Shown here piece by piece: positions 25,723 through 34,021 of a stretch of DNA of 64,000 nucleotides. Source of the DNA: CAYJPV01 sp964372095 (GTDB lineage: Bacteria > Acidobacteriota > Vicinamibacteria > Vicinamibacterales > JAKQTR01); the NCBI GenBank assembly GCA_964372095.1, contig CAYJPV010000013.1:62001-126000 (forward strand), written 5' to 3'. The position numbers and the translations under genes are program-made. Within the stretch, counting starts at the first letter, position 1. The number at the start of each line of letters is the position of its first letter. The notes below the pieces were generated by a model. It made no database searches. It saw nothing but the letters and a program-made list of their open reading frames with translations, and had not been told where the DNA came from.

Positions 25723-28254
25723 TCAGGCCGTTCGCGCGAAGTCGGTGCGCAGCCGGGACTGGAACACCCCGATGTCCGAGAACACCTTCTTCAGGAGGGA
25801 TCGCTGGAGCTGCGTCAGTTCGCCGGGATCGATGTAATTGTCCGGTTCGAGTCCCGCGCAGGCGCGCGCTGCCTGGTGCGCGAGCCGCAGTTGCATGAGC
25901 AGCGTAAACGCCTGGGCCAGTTCGTCGTGGCTGGACGGCAGCAGCACCCCCTGTTCCAGCAGCCGGCGCAGGCGGTCGTACGTGTTGGTCTCTTCGAGAT
26001 GGTTGTGGAGCGCGTAGATCCGGGCGAAGTTGACGACGGGGATGATCGCGTTCTTGATGTTGAACGCAGACGGATGATCCCCTCCGGATTCCAGCTGGAT
26101 GTTGCCGAAGAACCCGAGGGGCGGCTTGAACTGCAATGTCGTCTGGGCGAGGTGGAAGAAGAAGGCGTGCTGGCCCGCCGCCACCAGGCTTCGCAGGTGT
26201 TCCCGCAGCGTCGCGGCGAAGGACGTCTCGCCGTACGCGCAGCGGAAGTCGAACAGGACGTTCATGTCGTTCAGCGCCTGCTCGTCGACGGCCATCACGC
26301 AGTTGGTGACGTGATCGCGCCACGCCGACAGGGGCTTGCACCACTTGACGTTGGACGCCATCACGCCGCCGTGGCACCGGGCGTAACCGACGGCGTCCAG
26401 GCCGTCGCACACCCGTTCTCCGATCCGGAGAAAGTACGCCTGCCGCGACGCGGCGTCGTCCGGCGTCCCGTCCTCGAAGATGATCGCGTTGTCCTGGTCC
26501 GTCTTGAGCGTCTGTTCGCCCCGCGCCTCGCTGCCGAGCACCACGAAGGCGAAGGCGCCGGGCGGCGGTCCCTCGGCGTGCAGCGCCATGTCCACCAGCC
26601 GGGTCAGCACGGCATCGGACACCGACGTCATGATTCTCGTGACGTGTTCGACCCGCGTGCCCGCGTCCAGGAGCGATCTGACGAGGAACGGCACGGTGGC
26701 CCGGCTTTCGCGGAGATCCTCCACGCACGCTGACGCGTGGATGGCGGCGAGAAGCATCGACACGGAGTGCTGCTGGCCCTGGAGGATCTCCTTGCCGGTC
26801 AACACGCCCAACGTGGCGCCGAGCGAGTCCGTGACCACCAGATGCTGGACGTTGTGGTCCTGCATGAGGCGGGCGGCCTCGAACAGGAGTGCGTCGCCCG
26901 GGATTCGAAGCAGCGGGGCGCTCATGATGCCCGAGACCGGGAGGCTTGTGTCTCGGCCCGTCGCAATCACCCGTGTCCGCAGATCGTGGTCCGTGACGAT
27001 CCCGATGTCTTCCCCCGACGGCGCCCTGACGAGCAGTGCGCTGGACCCGGATCGGGCCATGGCTGCAGCCGCTGCGCGGATGGACACCTCGAGACCCACG
27101 GTTGCCGCCACCAGTCGCGTCGCCGTGACGGGCCGTGTCGGCAGCAATTGCGTGGTCTGCATCTCCGAGAGGAGGCGTGACAGCGTCTCCTCGCCGGTTC
27201 TGTGCGTCGTCATGTCACGAATTGACAGGATCAGGCCGGTTCGATCTCCCACCGACACCGGCGAGGCGCCCACCTGCACGTCGAGACGGCTGCCGTCATG
27301 ACGGATGGCCTGCACCCGCTGTCCGGCCGCCGGCGGCGCCTGGCCGCTTTCGAGGAAGGCCGGAACCGGGTCGAACAGCCGGTCGCACGCCAGCCCGGCG
27401 AGGTCAGACTCCGGGTAGCCCAGCAGCGTGAGCACGGTGCTGTTGCCATACACCACGCGTCCCTGCGTGACGAGCACGATGCCTTCGGTGGTGCCCTCCA
27501 CAAGCGTGCGGTACTTCTCTTCGGACGCGCGAAGCGCCGTTTCGGCCAGCCAGCGCTGGCGTTCGAGATCGAGGCTCTGCTTCGTCATGAAGGCGAGCAA
27601 CCCCGCGACGAGGACCGAGAAACCCAGCGCAATCCAGATCACGCGGCGCGTGATGTCCGACACCTGGCTTCGGACGTCTTCGATGTAGATGCCCGTGCCG
27701 ATGATCCAGCCCCAGGGCTCGAACCCCTTCACGTACGACAACTTGGGTACGATGCGCCGTTCGTCGTCTTTCCACTGCCAGAGGTACTCGACGTAACCCG
27801 CCCCTTCCGCGCGGACGAGTTTCGCCATCTCGACGAACAATCGCGTACCCGCCCGGTCCGAGTACTCCGACAGGTCCTGGCCGTCCAGTTCAGGCCGGTA
27901 AGGATGGACCACCATGCGGGGATGCGCGTCGGTCACCCAGAAGTAGTCCTTGCCGTCGTCCCCGTAGCGCAGCGTCCGGATGCGGGCCACGGCCGCCGCC
28001 TGGGCTTCGGACCGCGTCAGCAGGCCCTGCCGCTCGCGCGATTCGAAATGGGCGAGTTCGCTCCAGGCTGCCTGCGTCAGTTCCCGGATCATCTCGCGCT
28101 TCCGCTCCATGTTGCTGGCCCGCATCGTCGGGATGACCACGGCGAAGATCAGGCCGAGGAACAGCGCGAAGGTGAGAATCGCCGGCGAGACGATACTGGC
28201 AGCGAAATGCCGCCAGTGAGGGGTCGGTCGCGGGCCGCTCGTGAATGGAGTCAT
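25723..28254 (-). CDS. Cache-PAS-CBS-DUF294 signalling nucleotidyltransferase-like protein
   Basis: 843-residue membrane sensor. A transmembrane helix (about 20-45), a periplasmic single Cache domain (YFWVTDAHPRMVVHPYRPEL, about 100-120), a second helix (about 205-230), a PAS domain (about 250-360), a pair of CBS domains (about 380-510), and a DUF294-type nucleotidyltransferase domain. The last has FVVLGSEARGEQTLKTDQDN, which matches the GS-x10-D-x-D motif of the GlnD family, then the DUF294 C-terminal helical domain. It probably nucleotidylates a partner or responds to adenosine nucleotides bound by CBS. No kinase or receiver domain is fused. Three bases after the AmpG-like gene. Confidence 0.85.
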   Translation of the reverse strand: MTPFTSGPRPTPHWRHFAASIVSPAILTFALFLGLIFAVVIPTMRASNMERKREMIRELTQAAWSELAHFESRERQGLLTRSEAQAAAVARIRTLRYGDDGKDYFWVTDAHPRMVVHPYRPELDGQDLSEYSDRAGTRLFVEMAKLVRAEGAGYVEYLWQWKDDERRIVPKLSYVKGFEPWGWIIGTGIYIEDVRSQVSDITRRVIWIALGFSVLVAGLLAFMTKQSLDLERQRWLAETALRASEEKYRTLVEGTTEGIVLVTQGRVVYGNSTVLTLLGYPESDLAGLACDRLFDPVPAFLESGQAPPAAGQRVQAIRHDGSRLDVQVGASPVSVGDRTGLILSIRDMTTHRTGEETLSRLLSEMQTTQLLPTRPVTATRLVAATVGLEVSIRAAAAAMARSGSSALLVRAPSGEDIGIVTDHDLRTRVIATGRDTSLPVSGIMSAPLLRIPGDALLFEAARLMQDHNVQHLVVTDSLGATLGVLTGKEILQGQQHSVSMLLAAIHASACVEDLRESRATVPFLVRSLLDAGTRVEHVTRIMTSVSDAVLTRLVDMALHAEGPPPGAFAFVVLGSEARGEQTLKTDQDNAIIFEDGTPDDAASRQAYFLRIGERVCDGLDAVGYARCHGGVMASNVKWCKPLSAWRDHVTNCVMAVDEQALNDMNVLFDFRCAYGETSFAATLREHLRSLVAAGQHAFFFHLAQTTLQFKPPLGFFGNIQLESGGDHPSAFNIKNAIIPVVNFARIYALHNHLEETNTYDRLRRLLEQGVLLPSSHDELAQAFTLLMQLRLAHQAARACAGLEPDNYIDPGELTQLQRSLLKKVFSDIGVFQSRLRTDFARTA

Positions 28255-28257
28255 GGT

Positions 28258-29811
28258 TCACCCCGTACGGCGGCGGGCGGCGATCGCGGCCGCCACGAAC
28301 AGGCCGCCGATGGCGCCGAACGCCAGGATGCCGACCACCTGGAGCCAGTCGGTCACCGTCACGGGGCTCATGATAGTCCGCGAGGCGGCCATGACGTCGA
28401 ATCCCGCGGCGGGCGTATCGCGCAGCGTCTTGAGCGCGGCCAGCAGCGCCGTCATGCCGAAGGCGAACGCCGTCGAGACGATACCCCCGATGACGCCCCG
28501 CAGCGTCAGGGCGGCGGCCGAGAGCGCCGCCTTCACATCGGGCTCGTCCACGGTGAACGACGGTTCCCGCACGCCCATCGGGACGAAGCGGGCGAGCATG
28601 ATCAGCCCGGGCACGCCCATGACGAGGGTGGACAGGAAGAAGGTCGACCAACCCACCGCGTCGACGGCAAACCCCGCGATCGGCCCCGCCAGCAGCCGGG
28701 GCAGGGCGAAGAGGCTCGAGAACAACGCGTACTGCGTGGCCGAGAAGCGTTTCTGGGTCAGGCGTATCAGCAGCACCGAAAACGCGCCCGTGCCCAGGCC
28801 AGACGTGAACAACTCGAAACTCGTGGCGGAGTACATGGCCGTCAGGTTTGGTCCGCCGATCTGCGCCAGCAGGTAGTACCCGACATTCGAGAACACCTGC
28901 AGGAAACCGAAGATCCAGAGCGAATGGCCCAGGCCGGCGAGCGTCGTGACCCAGCCGCCGACAAACGCCCCGCCGATGGTGGCGAACATGCCAACCGTGG
29001 CGAGGGCAAAGCCCCGGTGGTCCGCGCTGTAACCCATGTCGATCAGGAACGGCCGGGTCAGGGCCTGCGTGAGCTGGTCAGAGAACTTGTACAGCAGGAC
29101 GAAGGCCAGAATCTCGAGTGCCCGGTGGCGCGCCAGGAAGCCCAGGAAGGGCAACCAGACGGCGTCGCGCAGTGTCGGCGGCGGCGGCAGAGGCCGCTCC
29201 GGCTCGGGCGCTTTCCAGGTCAGGAGCAGCATCGGGACGTAGACTAGCGCCAGCAGGACGTTGACGGCCTGCCACCCGATGTGGCCCGCTGCCGTGATGG
29301 CCAGGCCGCCCGCCACCACCATGGCGGCACGGTACAGTGCGATGCGGGCGCCCACCGCCGCACCCTGTTCTTCGTCGCGCAGGACCTCGACCGCGTAGGC
29401 ATCGATGGCCACGTCCTGCGTGGCCGACGCGAGGGCCACGCCCAGGGCAATCGCACCCACGACCCAGATCGAATCGGGATGATCCCCCACGCCCGCCAGC
29501 AGCAGCCCCAGGGCGGCCAGGGCGACCTGCGTGACGGCCATCCACCCGCGGCGCCGCCCCCAGAACGGCGGAACGTACCGGTCCATCAGCGGCGACCAGA
29601 CGACCTTGAATGCCCACGGTGCCTGCGCCAGCGTGAAGAGTCCGACCACGCGGATGTCCACGCCAATCGACCGCATCCAGTCCGGAATCGCGTACCAGAC
29701 CAGGCCCAGCGGAAGGCCGGATGAGAACGAGAGCAGGACCACCGACGCCGTGCGCCACGAGCGCATGGCACGGGCGAGGCTGGTCAACGCGCTGGGTGTG
29801 TCGCTCGTCAC
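28258..29811 (-). CDS. AmpG-like MFS transporter
   Basis: Major facilitator of the AmpG/PAT group, 517 residues, about 12-14 transmembrane helices. The N-terminus has the family pattern FSSGLPLGLVWYAIPDWM (about 31-48) and WSPLMDRYVPPFWGRRRGWM, the conserved loop between helices 2 and 3. AmpG imports anhydro-muropeptides for peptidoglycan recycling; relatives carry acetyl-CoA or unknown solutes. First gene of an operon with the Cache-PAS-CBS-DUF294 protein and a phosphoesterase. Divergent from the histidine kinase gene at 29966. Confidence 0.83.
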   Translation of the reverse strand: MTSDTPSALTSLARAMRSWRTASVVLLSFSSGLPLGLVWYAIPDWMRSIGVDIRVVGLFTLAQAPWAFKVVWSPLMDRYVPPFWGRRRGWMAVTQVALAALGLLLAGVGDHPDSIWVVGAIALGVALASATQDVAIDAYAVEVLRDEEQGAAVGARIALYRAAMVVAGGLAITAAGHIGWQAVNVLLALVYVPMLLLTWKAPEPERPLPPPPTLRDAVWLPFLGFLARHRALEILAFVLLYKFSDQLTQALTRPFLIDMGYSADHRGFALATVGMFATIGGAFVGGWVTTLAGLGHSLWIFGFLQVFSNVGYYLLAQIGGPNLTAMYSATSFELFTSGLGTGAFSVLLIRLTQKRFSATQYALFSSLFALPRLLAGPIAGFAVDAVGWSTFFLSTLVMGVPGLIMLARFVPMGVREPSFTVDEPDVKAALSAAALTLRGVIGGIVSTAFAFGMTALLAALKTLRDTPAAGFDVMAASRTIMSPVTVTDWLQVVGILAFGAIGGLFVAAAIAARRRTG

Positions 29812-29913
29812 GCGGGTGTACTCCTATCTCGGCCCAGGGTCCAGGTGCGTGTGGCCCGGCGGCCACGTGCGCGCTCGTGGCAATCTAACCCGTCTGGCGC
29901 GCACCGCACCAGC

Positions 29914-29919
29914 TATAAT
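29914..29919 (+). promoter_or_regulatory. -10 box TATAAT of the kinase gene at 29966
   Basis: Perfect TATAAT 47 bases before the ATG. The -35 region at 17-bp spacing (CGTCTG) is poor, so the promoter may need an activator or read as extended. Confidence 0.55.
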
Positions 29920-29965
29920 CCGGGCACGTCCACCGCTGTGACCACCGCGCTGAGGATCGCCCCCC

Positions 29966-32740
29966 ATGAATGACACGGACGTTCCGGTCCACGCCGATAC
30001 CGCGCCGGGCGGCGTCCTGCCCGGGTGGCTGGCTCGCCTCCGTGCGTTCACCCACGACCCGATACGACAGCCGGCCCGGCGGCTCGAGTCTGCCGCGTAC
30101 TTCATCATTGCCTGCGCATGGACCGTGTTCGTCTTCGAGGACGGCTGGCACGCGGGCGTCTCGTTGAAGTACACGCTGCTGCCGCTCATCATCTGGGCGG
30201 CCTTTCGTTACCGCGTGCACATCACCGTGCTCGCCTATGTGGCGGTCAGCGCGCTGAGCGCCGGGCTGACCGTGCGAGGCGGAGGTGCGATTGCGGATGC
30301 CAGTCTGCCGTTGGCAGGGCAGTACGGGGCACTGCTGGCGTTTCTCGCCGTGCTGGGCGTGTCCGCCTTCTTCTGCGTCGGCCTGGTGGCACGAGAACGA
30401 CAGACGCGGGTCCGGGACATTTCCGATCGCCAGCGGGCGGAAGAACGGCATCGAACCGTCCTGCGGGCGTCGATGGACGGGCACCTGCTCGTGGATCGCG
30501 CCGGGCGCATACGCGACGTCAACGACGCGGCCTGCGCAATATCCGGGTACAGCCGCGACGAAATGCTCACCATGGGCATCCCGGACTTCAACGTCGCGCT
30601 GTTGCCCGAAGAAGTCGCACAACGAATCACGAGCATCATCGAGACAGGCAGTGGCCGTTTTGAAACCCGGCACCGCCGGAAAGACGGCACGATCATCGAC
30701 ATCGAGGTCAGCGCGGAGGCCCCTGCCGCGGGCGAGGATCCGTTGTTCGTCTTCCTGCGGGACATCACCGCCCGCAAGCAGCTCGAAAACGAACTCCGGT
30801 ACCGGTCGCTCCTGCTGGACCAGATCAGCGACACGATCGTCGCGACGGACCTCAACGGGCGCATCACGTACGTGAATGAAGCGCAGTGCCGACAGCAGGG
30901 AAAGCCGCGCGATGCACTCGTGGGACAGCCCTTCACTGCGCTCAGCTTCGACCCCCCTGGCGGAGTTACGAAGCAGGGGCTCTTTGACCATGCCCGGTCG
31001 AGCGGCGTGTGGGGCGGTCGCGTGGCAAGCAGCGCACCGGGCGGGCAGGACCGCATCTTTGACGTGCGGGCCACAGTCGTGCGAGAGGATGCCGGGCAAC
31101 CGGTCGGGCTGTGCGCCATCGGGACGGACGTCACCGACCGCCACCGTTTGGAACTCATCCTGGAGGCGCGTCTTCGCCTGATCGAGTGTTCGTTGGACCA
31201 TTCGCTCGAGGAGGTACTGGTCGCAACCCTCGACGAAGTGGAGACGATCACGGACAGTCGCATCGGGTTCTACCATTTTCTTGAAGCCGACCAACGTACG
31301 CTTGCACTCCAGGTGTGGTCCACCCGGACGTCTCGAGAGATGTGCCAGGCGGCGGGCAGAGGGCGGCACTACGATGTGGGCGACGCCGGTGTGTGGGTGG
31401 ATTGTATCCACCAGCGCCAGCCCGTCATTCACAACGACTACTCAGCCTTGGCCCACCGGAAGGGCCTGCCCGCCGGCCACGCGCCCGTCAGCCGCGAGCT
31501 GGTGGTGCCGGTGTTCCGGGCCGGCCTGATCGTGGCGGTCCTGGGTGTCGGGAACAAACCCTCGCCTTACACTGACACGGACGTCGACACCGTGACCCGC
31601 CTCGCCGACCTCGGCTGGGAGGTTGCCGAGCGGAGACGCGCGGAGGAGAACCTCGGGCGCAGCCGGGCCGAACTCAACGCCATCTACGACCACGCCCCTG
31701 TGATGATGTGTGTCCTCGACGCGGACCGCCGCGTGCGGTACGTCAACCGTGCCTTTGAGCAGCTCGTCGGCGCCAGTCCCGGCGATCTTCGCGCGCTGCG
31801 TGCGTGCGGGGTGTTTGGCTGTGTCAACGCCTGGGACGATCCGCGGGGATGCGGGCACGGTCCGAATTGCGCCGAGTGCGGCCTGCGCCTGGCGTTAGTG
31901 GATAGTCTTCGTACGGGTACCAGCCACACGGGCGTTGAGTACCGCAGCACACTGCTGCTCGACACCGGTCCTCGCGATGTCGTCCTGCTTGGCGCGACGG
32001 CGCGCATCGACACGTCCGGCGAACCCCTGCTGTTGATGTGCCTGACCGACATCACCCGGGAGAAGCAGGCTGAGCTGGACTTGCGCCAGAGCCAGGAGCG
32101 GCTCCAGGCGCTGTCGCGCCAGCTCGTGGACGCCCAGGAGATCGCCAGCCGGGAACTGGCCCGCGAACTGCACGACCGCGTCGGCCAGAACCTGACCGCC
32201 CTCAATCTCACGATGACCCGCCTGCTCGACGAGGCTCCGCTCAGCCAGACACCCCGCCTCGCGGGTCCGCTGAAGGACTCGCTGCGGCTGGTATCCGAGA
32301 CCATGGGGCACGTACGTGACGTGATGGCGGAACTGCGTCCTCCCGTCCTCGAGGACTACGGCATCGCGGCCGCCCTCCGGTGGTACGGCGGCCAGTTCGC
32401 CCGCCGGGCCGTCGTGGATGTCGTCGTAAAGGCCGATGGCGACGACAGGTGGTCGCCGGAGACCGAGATTGCGTTGTTCCGGATCGCCCAGGAGGCATTG
32501 ACCAACGTGGCGCGCCACGCGTCGGCCGCCAACGTGAGCGTGGAACTCGGGCGGGCCGGTGGCCAACTGACCCTCGTGGTGTCAGACGATGGTGCGGGGT
32601 TCGATGTGAAGGTGCCAGCCTGCGCCGGGTGCTGGGGCCTCGTGACCATGCGGGAGCGGGCCGAATCGATCGGCGGCCGGCTCACGGTAGTCTCGACGCC
32701 TGGCCAGGGCACCAGCGTGGAAGTGGGCGTGCCGGTGTGA
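29966..32740 (+). CDS. Membrane PAS-GAF sensor histidine kinase, NarX/LiaS type
   Basis: 924 residues. Four N-terminal transmembrane segments (about 40-140, MASE1-like), PAS (about 150-265), PAS (270-390), GAF (390-550), a third PAS with a cysteine-rich stretch (CGVFGCVNAWDD to PNCAECGLR, about 613-640), then HisKA_3 with ELARELHDRVGQNL (His near 734) and an HATPase_c domain (about 810-924). It should phosphorylate the NarL-type regulator directly downstream, whose GTG overlaps this stop. The cysteine set may hold a metal or Fe-S redox centre, which is inference. Confidence 0.88.
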   Translation: MNDTDVPVHADTAPGGVLPGWLARLRAFTHDPIRQPARRLESAAYFIIACAWTVFVFEDGWHAGVSLKYTLLPLIIWAAFRYRVHITVLAYVAVSALSAGLTVRGGGAIADASLPLAGQYGALLAFLAVLGVSAFFCVGLVARERQTRVRDISDRQRAEERHRTVLRASMDGHLLVDRAGRIRDVNDAACAISGYSRDEMLTMGIPDFNVALLPEEVAQRITSIIETGSGRFETRHRRKDGTIIDIEVSAEAPAAGEDPLFVFLRDITARKQLENELRYRSLLLDQISDTIVATDLNGRITYVNEAQCRQQGKPRDALVGQPFTALSFDPPGGVTKQGLFDHARSSGVWGGRVASSAPGGQDRIFDVRATVVREDAGQPVGLCAIGTDVTDRHRLELILEARLRLIECSLDHSLEEVLVATLDEVETITDSRIGFYHFLEADQRTLALQVWSTRTSREMCQAAGRGRHYDVGDAGVWVDCIHQRQPVIHNDYSALAHRKGLPAGHAPVSRELVVPVFRAGLIVAVLGVGNKPSPYTDTDVDTVTRLADLGWEVAERRRAEENLGRSRAELNAIYDHAPVMMCVLDADRRVRYVNRAFEQLVGASPGDLRALRACGVFGCVNAWDDPRGCGHGPNCAECGLRLALVDSLRTGTSHTGVEYRSTLLLDTGPRDVVLLGATARIDTSGEPLLLMCLTDITREKQAELDLRQSQERLQALSRQLVDAQEIASRELARELHDRVGQNLTALNLTMTRLLDEAPLSQTPRLAGPLKDSLRLVSETMGHVRDVMAELRPPVLEDYGIAAALRWYGGQFARRAVVDVVVKADGDDRWSPETEIALFRIAQEALTNVARHASAANVSVELGRAGGQLTLVVSDDGAGFDVKVPACAGCWGLVTMRERAESIGGRLTVVSTPGQGTSVEVGVPV

Positions 32741-33384
32741 TTACCGTTCTTCTGGCGGATGACCACGCCGTCGTGCGTGAAGGGTTGCGCGCCCTGCTCG
32801 CCACCCGGGCCGACCTGCGCGTCGTGGGTGAGGCGGGCGACGGGATCGCGGCCATCGCGGCCGTTCAGCAACTGAAGCCCGACGTGGTCGTCATGGACGT
32901 GTCGATGCCCCGCCTCAACGGGATCGACGCCACCGTCGAGATCCGGCGTGACTCGCCCGAAACCAGAGTGGTGATCCTGTCCGTGCATGCCACGAGCGAG
33001 CATGTGTTTCGTGCCTTGAAGGCCGGGGCGTCCGGATATGTGCTGAAAGAGTCGGTCGGGCAGGAAGTGGTCGATGCCATCCGGTCCGTGCACGCCGGCC
33101 AGCGGTATTTCAGCGCCAGGATTGCGGAATCAGCCAGCCCGGAACTGGCGCAATGGGGCGAGGCCTTTCCCGCCCGGGGGCCGCTGGACAGCCTGAGCCT
33201 GCGCGAGCGGGAAGTCCTGCAGTTCGTTGTGGAAGGATGGTCGAGCGCCGATATTGCCGCACGTTTCCAGCTGTCGCCCAAGACGGTCGAAACCTACCGC
33301 AGTCGCATCATGACGAAACTGGGCGTGCACGACATTCCCGGCCTCGTCCGATTCGCCATCAAGCACGGTCTGACCCACGAGTGA
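32737..33384 (+). CDS. NarL/FixJ-family response regulator
   Basis: 215 residues: receiver with LLADDHAVVREGL (acidic pocket) and the phospho-acceptor Asp in VVVMDVSMP (about 53), and a LuxR-type HTH (LSLREREVLQFVVEGWSSADIA, about 149-170; KTVETYRSRIM recognition helix). It begins at a GTG that overlaps the TGA of the partner kinase. Probably a transcription activator; its targets are unknown. Confidence 0.92.
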   Translation: MITVLLADDHAVVREGLRALLATRADLRVVGEAGDGIAAIAAVQQLKPDVVVMDVSMPRLNGIDATVEIRRDSPETRVVILSVHATSEHVFRALKAGASGYVLKESVGQEVVDAIRSVHAGQRYFSARIAESASPELAQWGEAFPARGPLDSLSLREREVLQFVVEGWSSADIAARFQLSPKTVETYRSRIMTKLGVHDIPGLVRFAIKHGLTHE

Positions 33385-33416
33385 GCCCGGCAGGCGCCAG
33401 ACGCGCCTTCCGGGCT
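33384..33416. terminator. Hairpin between convergent genes
   Basis: Long stem AGCCCGG-x-AGGCGC pairing with GCGCCT-x-CCGGGCT and a five-base loop, located between the ends of the regulator (plus) and cheW (minus). There is no T run, so the termination mode is uncertain. Confidence 0.55.
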
Positions 33417-33435
33417 CCTCCGCGGTGCGGGGCCG

Positions 33436-33951
33436 TCAGCAGGGCAAGAGGCCGGCCTCGTCGCCGGCGAGGACCTTGTCGATGTCGAGGAGGATCTTGA
33501 CGGTGCCTTTGACCTTGGCGACGCCGCGCATGTAGTCGGTGCGGATCTGTTCGCCGAAGGCGGGGGGCTCCTCCATGTCCTGGGGGGCGATGTTGAGGAC
33601 CTCGGAGACGCCGTCGACGAGCAGGCCCATCATGCGTTTCTGGTGCGTGGTCTCGACCTGGACGACGACAATGCAGGTCTGGTCGGTATCGTCCTGGGAG
33701 GGCAGGCCGAACTTGAGGCGGAGGTCAATGACGGGAATGACCTTGCCGCGCAGGTTGATGACGCCGCGGACGTGGGGCGGGACCTGGGGGACGGCGGTAA
33801 TGGGCATGACCTTGATGATCTCGCGGACCTTGAGGACGGGCAGGCCGTACTCCTCGGTGGCGAGGGCAAAGGTCAGGTATTTGCCCGCGTGGGACTGGCC
33901 CCGCGCGTGGCTGGGAGCGTGGGCGGTCTGCCCGGCGAGTTCGACTTCCAT
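33436..33951 (-). CDS. cheW: Chemotaxis coupling protein CheW
   Basis: 171-residue CheW that links chemoreceptors to CheA. It has YLTFALATEEYGLPVLKVREI, VRGVINLRGKVIPVIDLR and the C-terminal VDGVSEVLNI typical of the family. A chemoreceptor gene lies 70 bases upstream on the same strand. No cheA, cheR, cheB or cheY-operon is in the window, so the partner kinase must be elsewhere. Confidence 0.95.
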   Translation of the reverse strand: MEVELAGQTAHAPSHARGQSHAGKYLTFALATEEYGLPVLKVREIIKVMPITAVPQVPPHVRGVINLRGKVIPVIDLRLKFGLPSQDDTDQTCIVVVQVETTHQKRMMGLLVDGVSEVLNIAPQDMEEPPAFGEQIRTDYMRGVAKVKGTVKILLDIDKVLAGDEAGLLPC

Positions 33952-34021
33952 GATGGACTCCTGAGCGAATCGGGGAACCGGCGGTGGCCGGCGCCCCGGG
34001 TGTCTGTCGGCCGTGGTGGCG

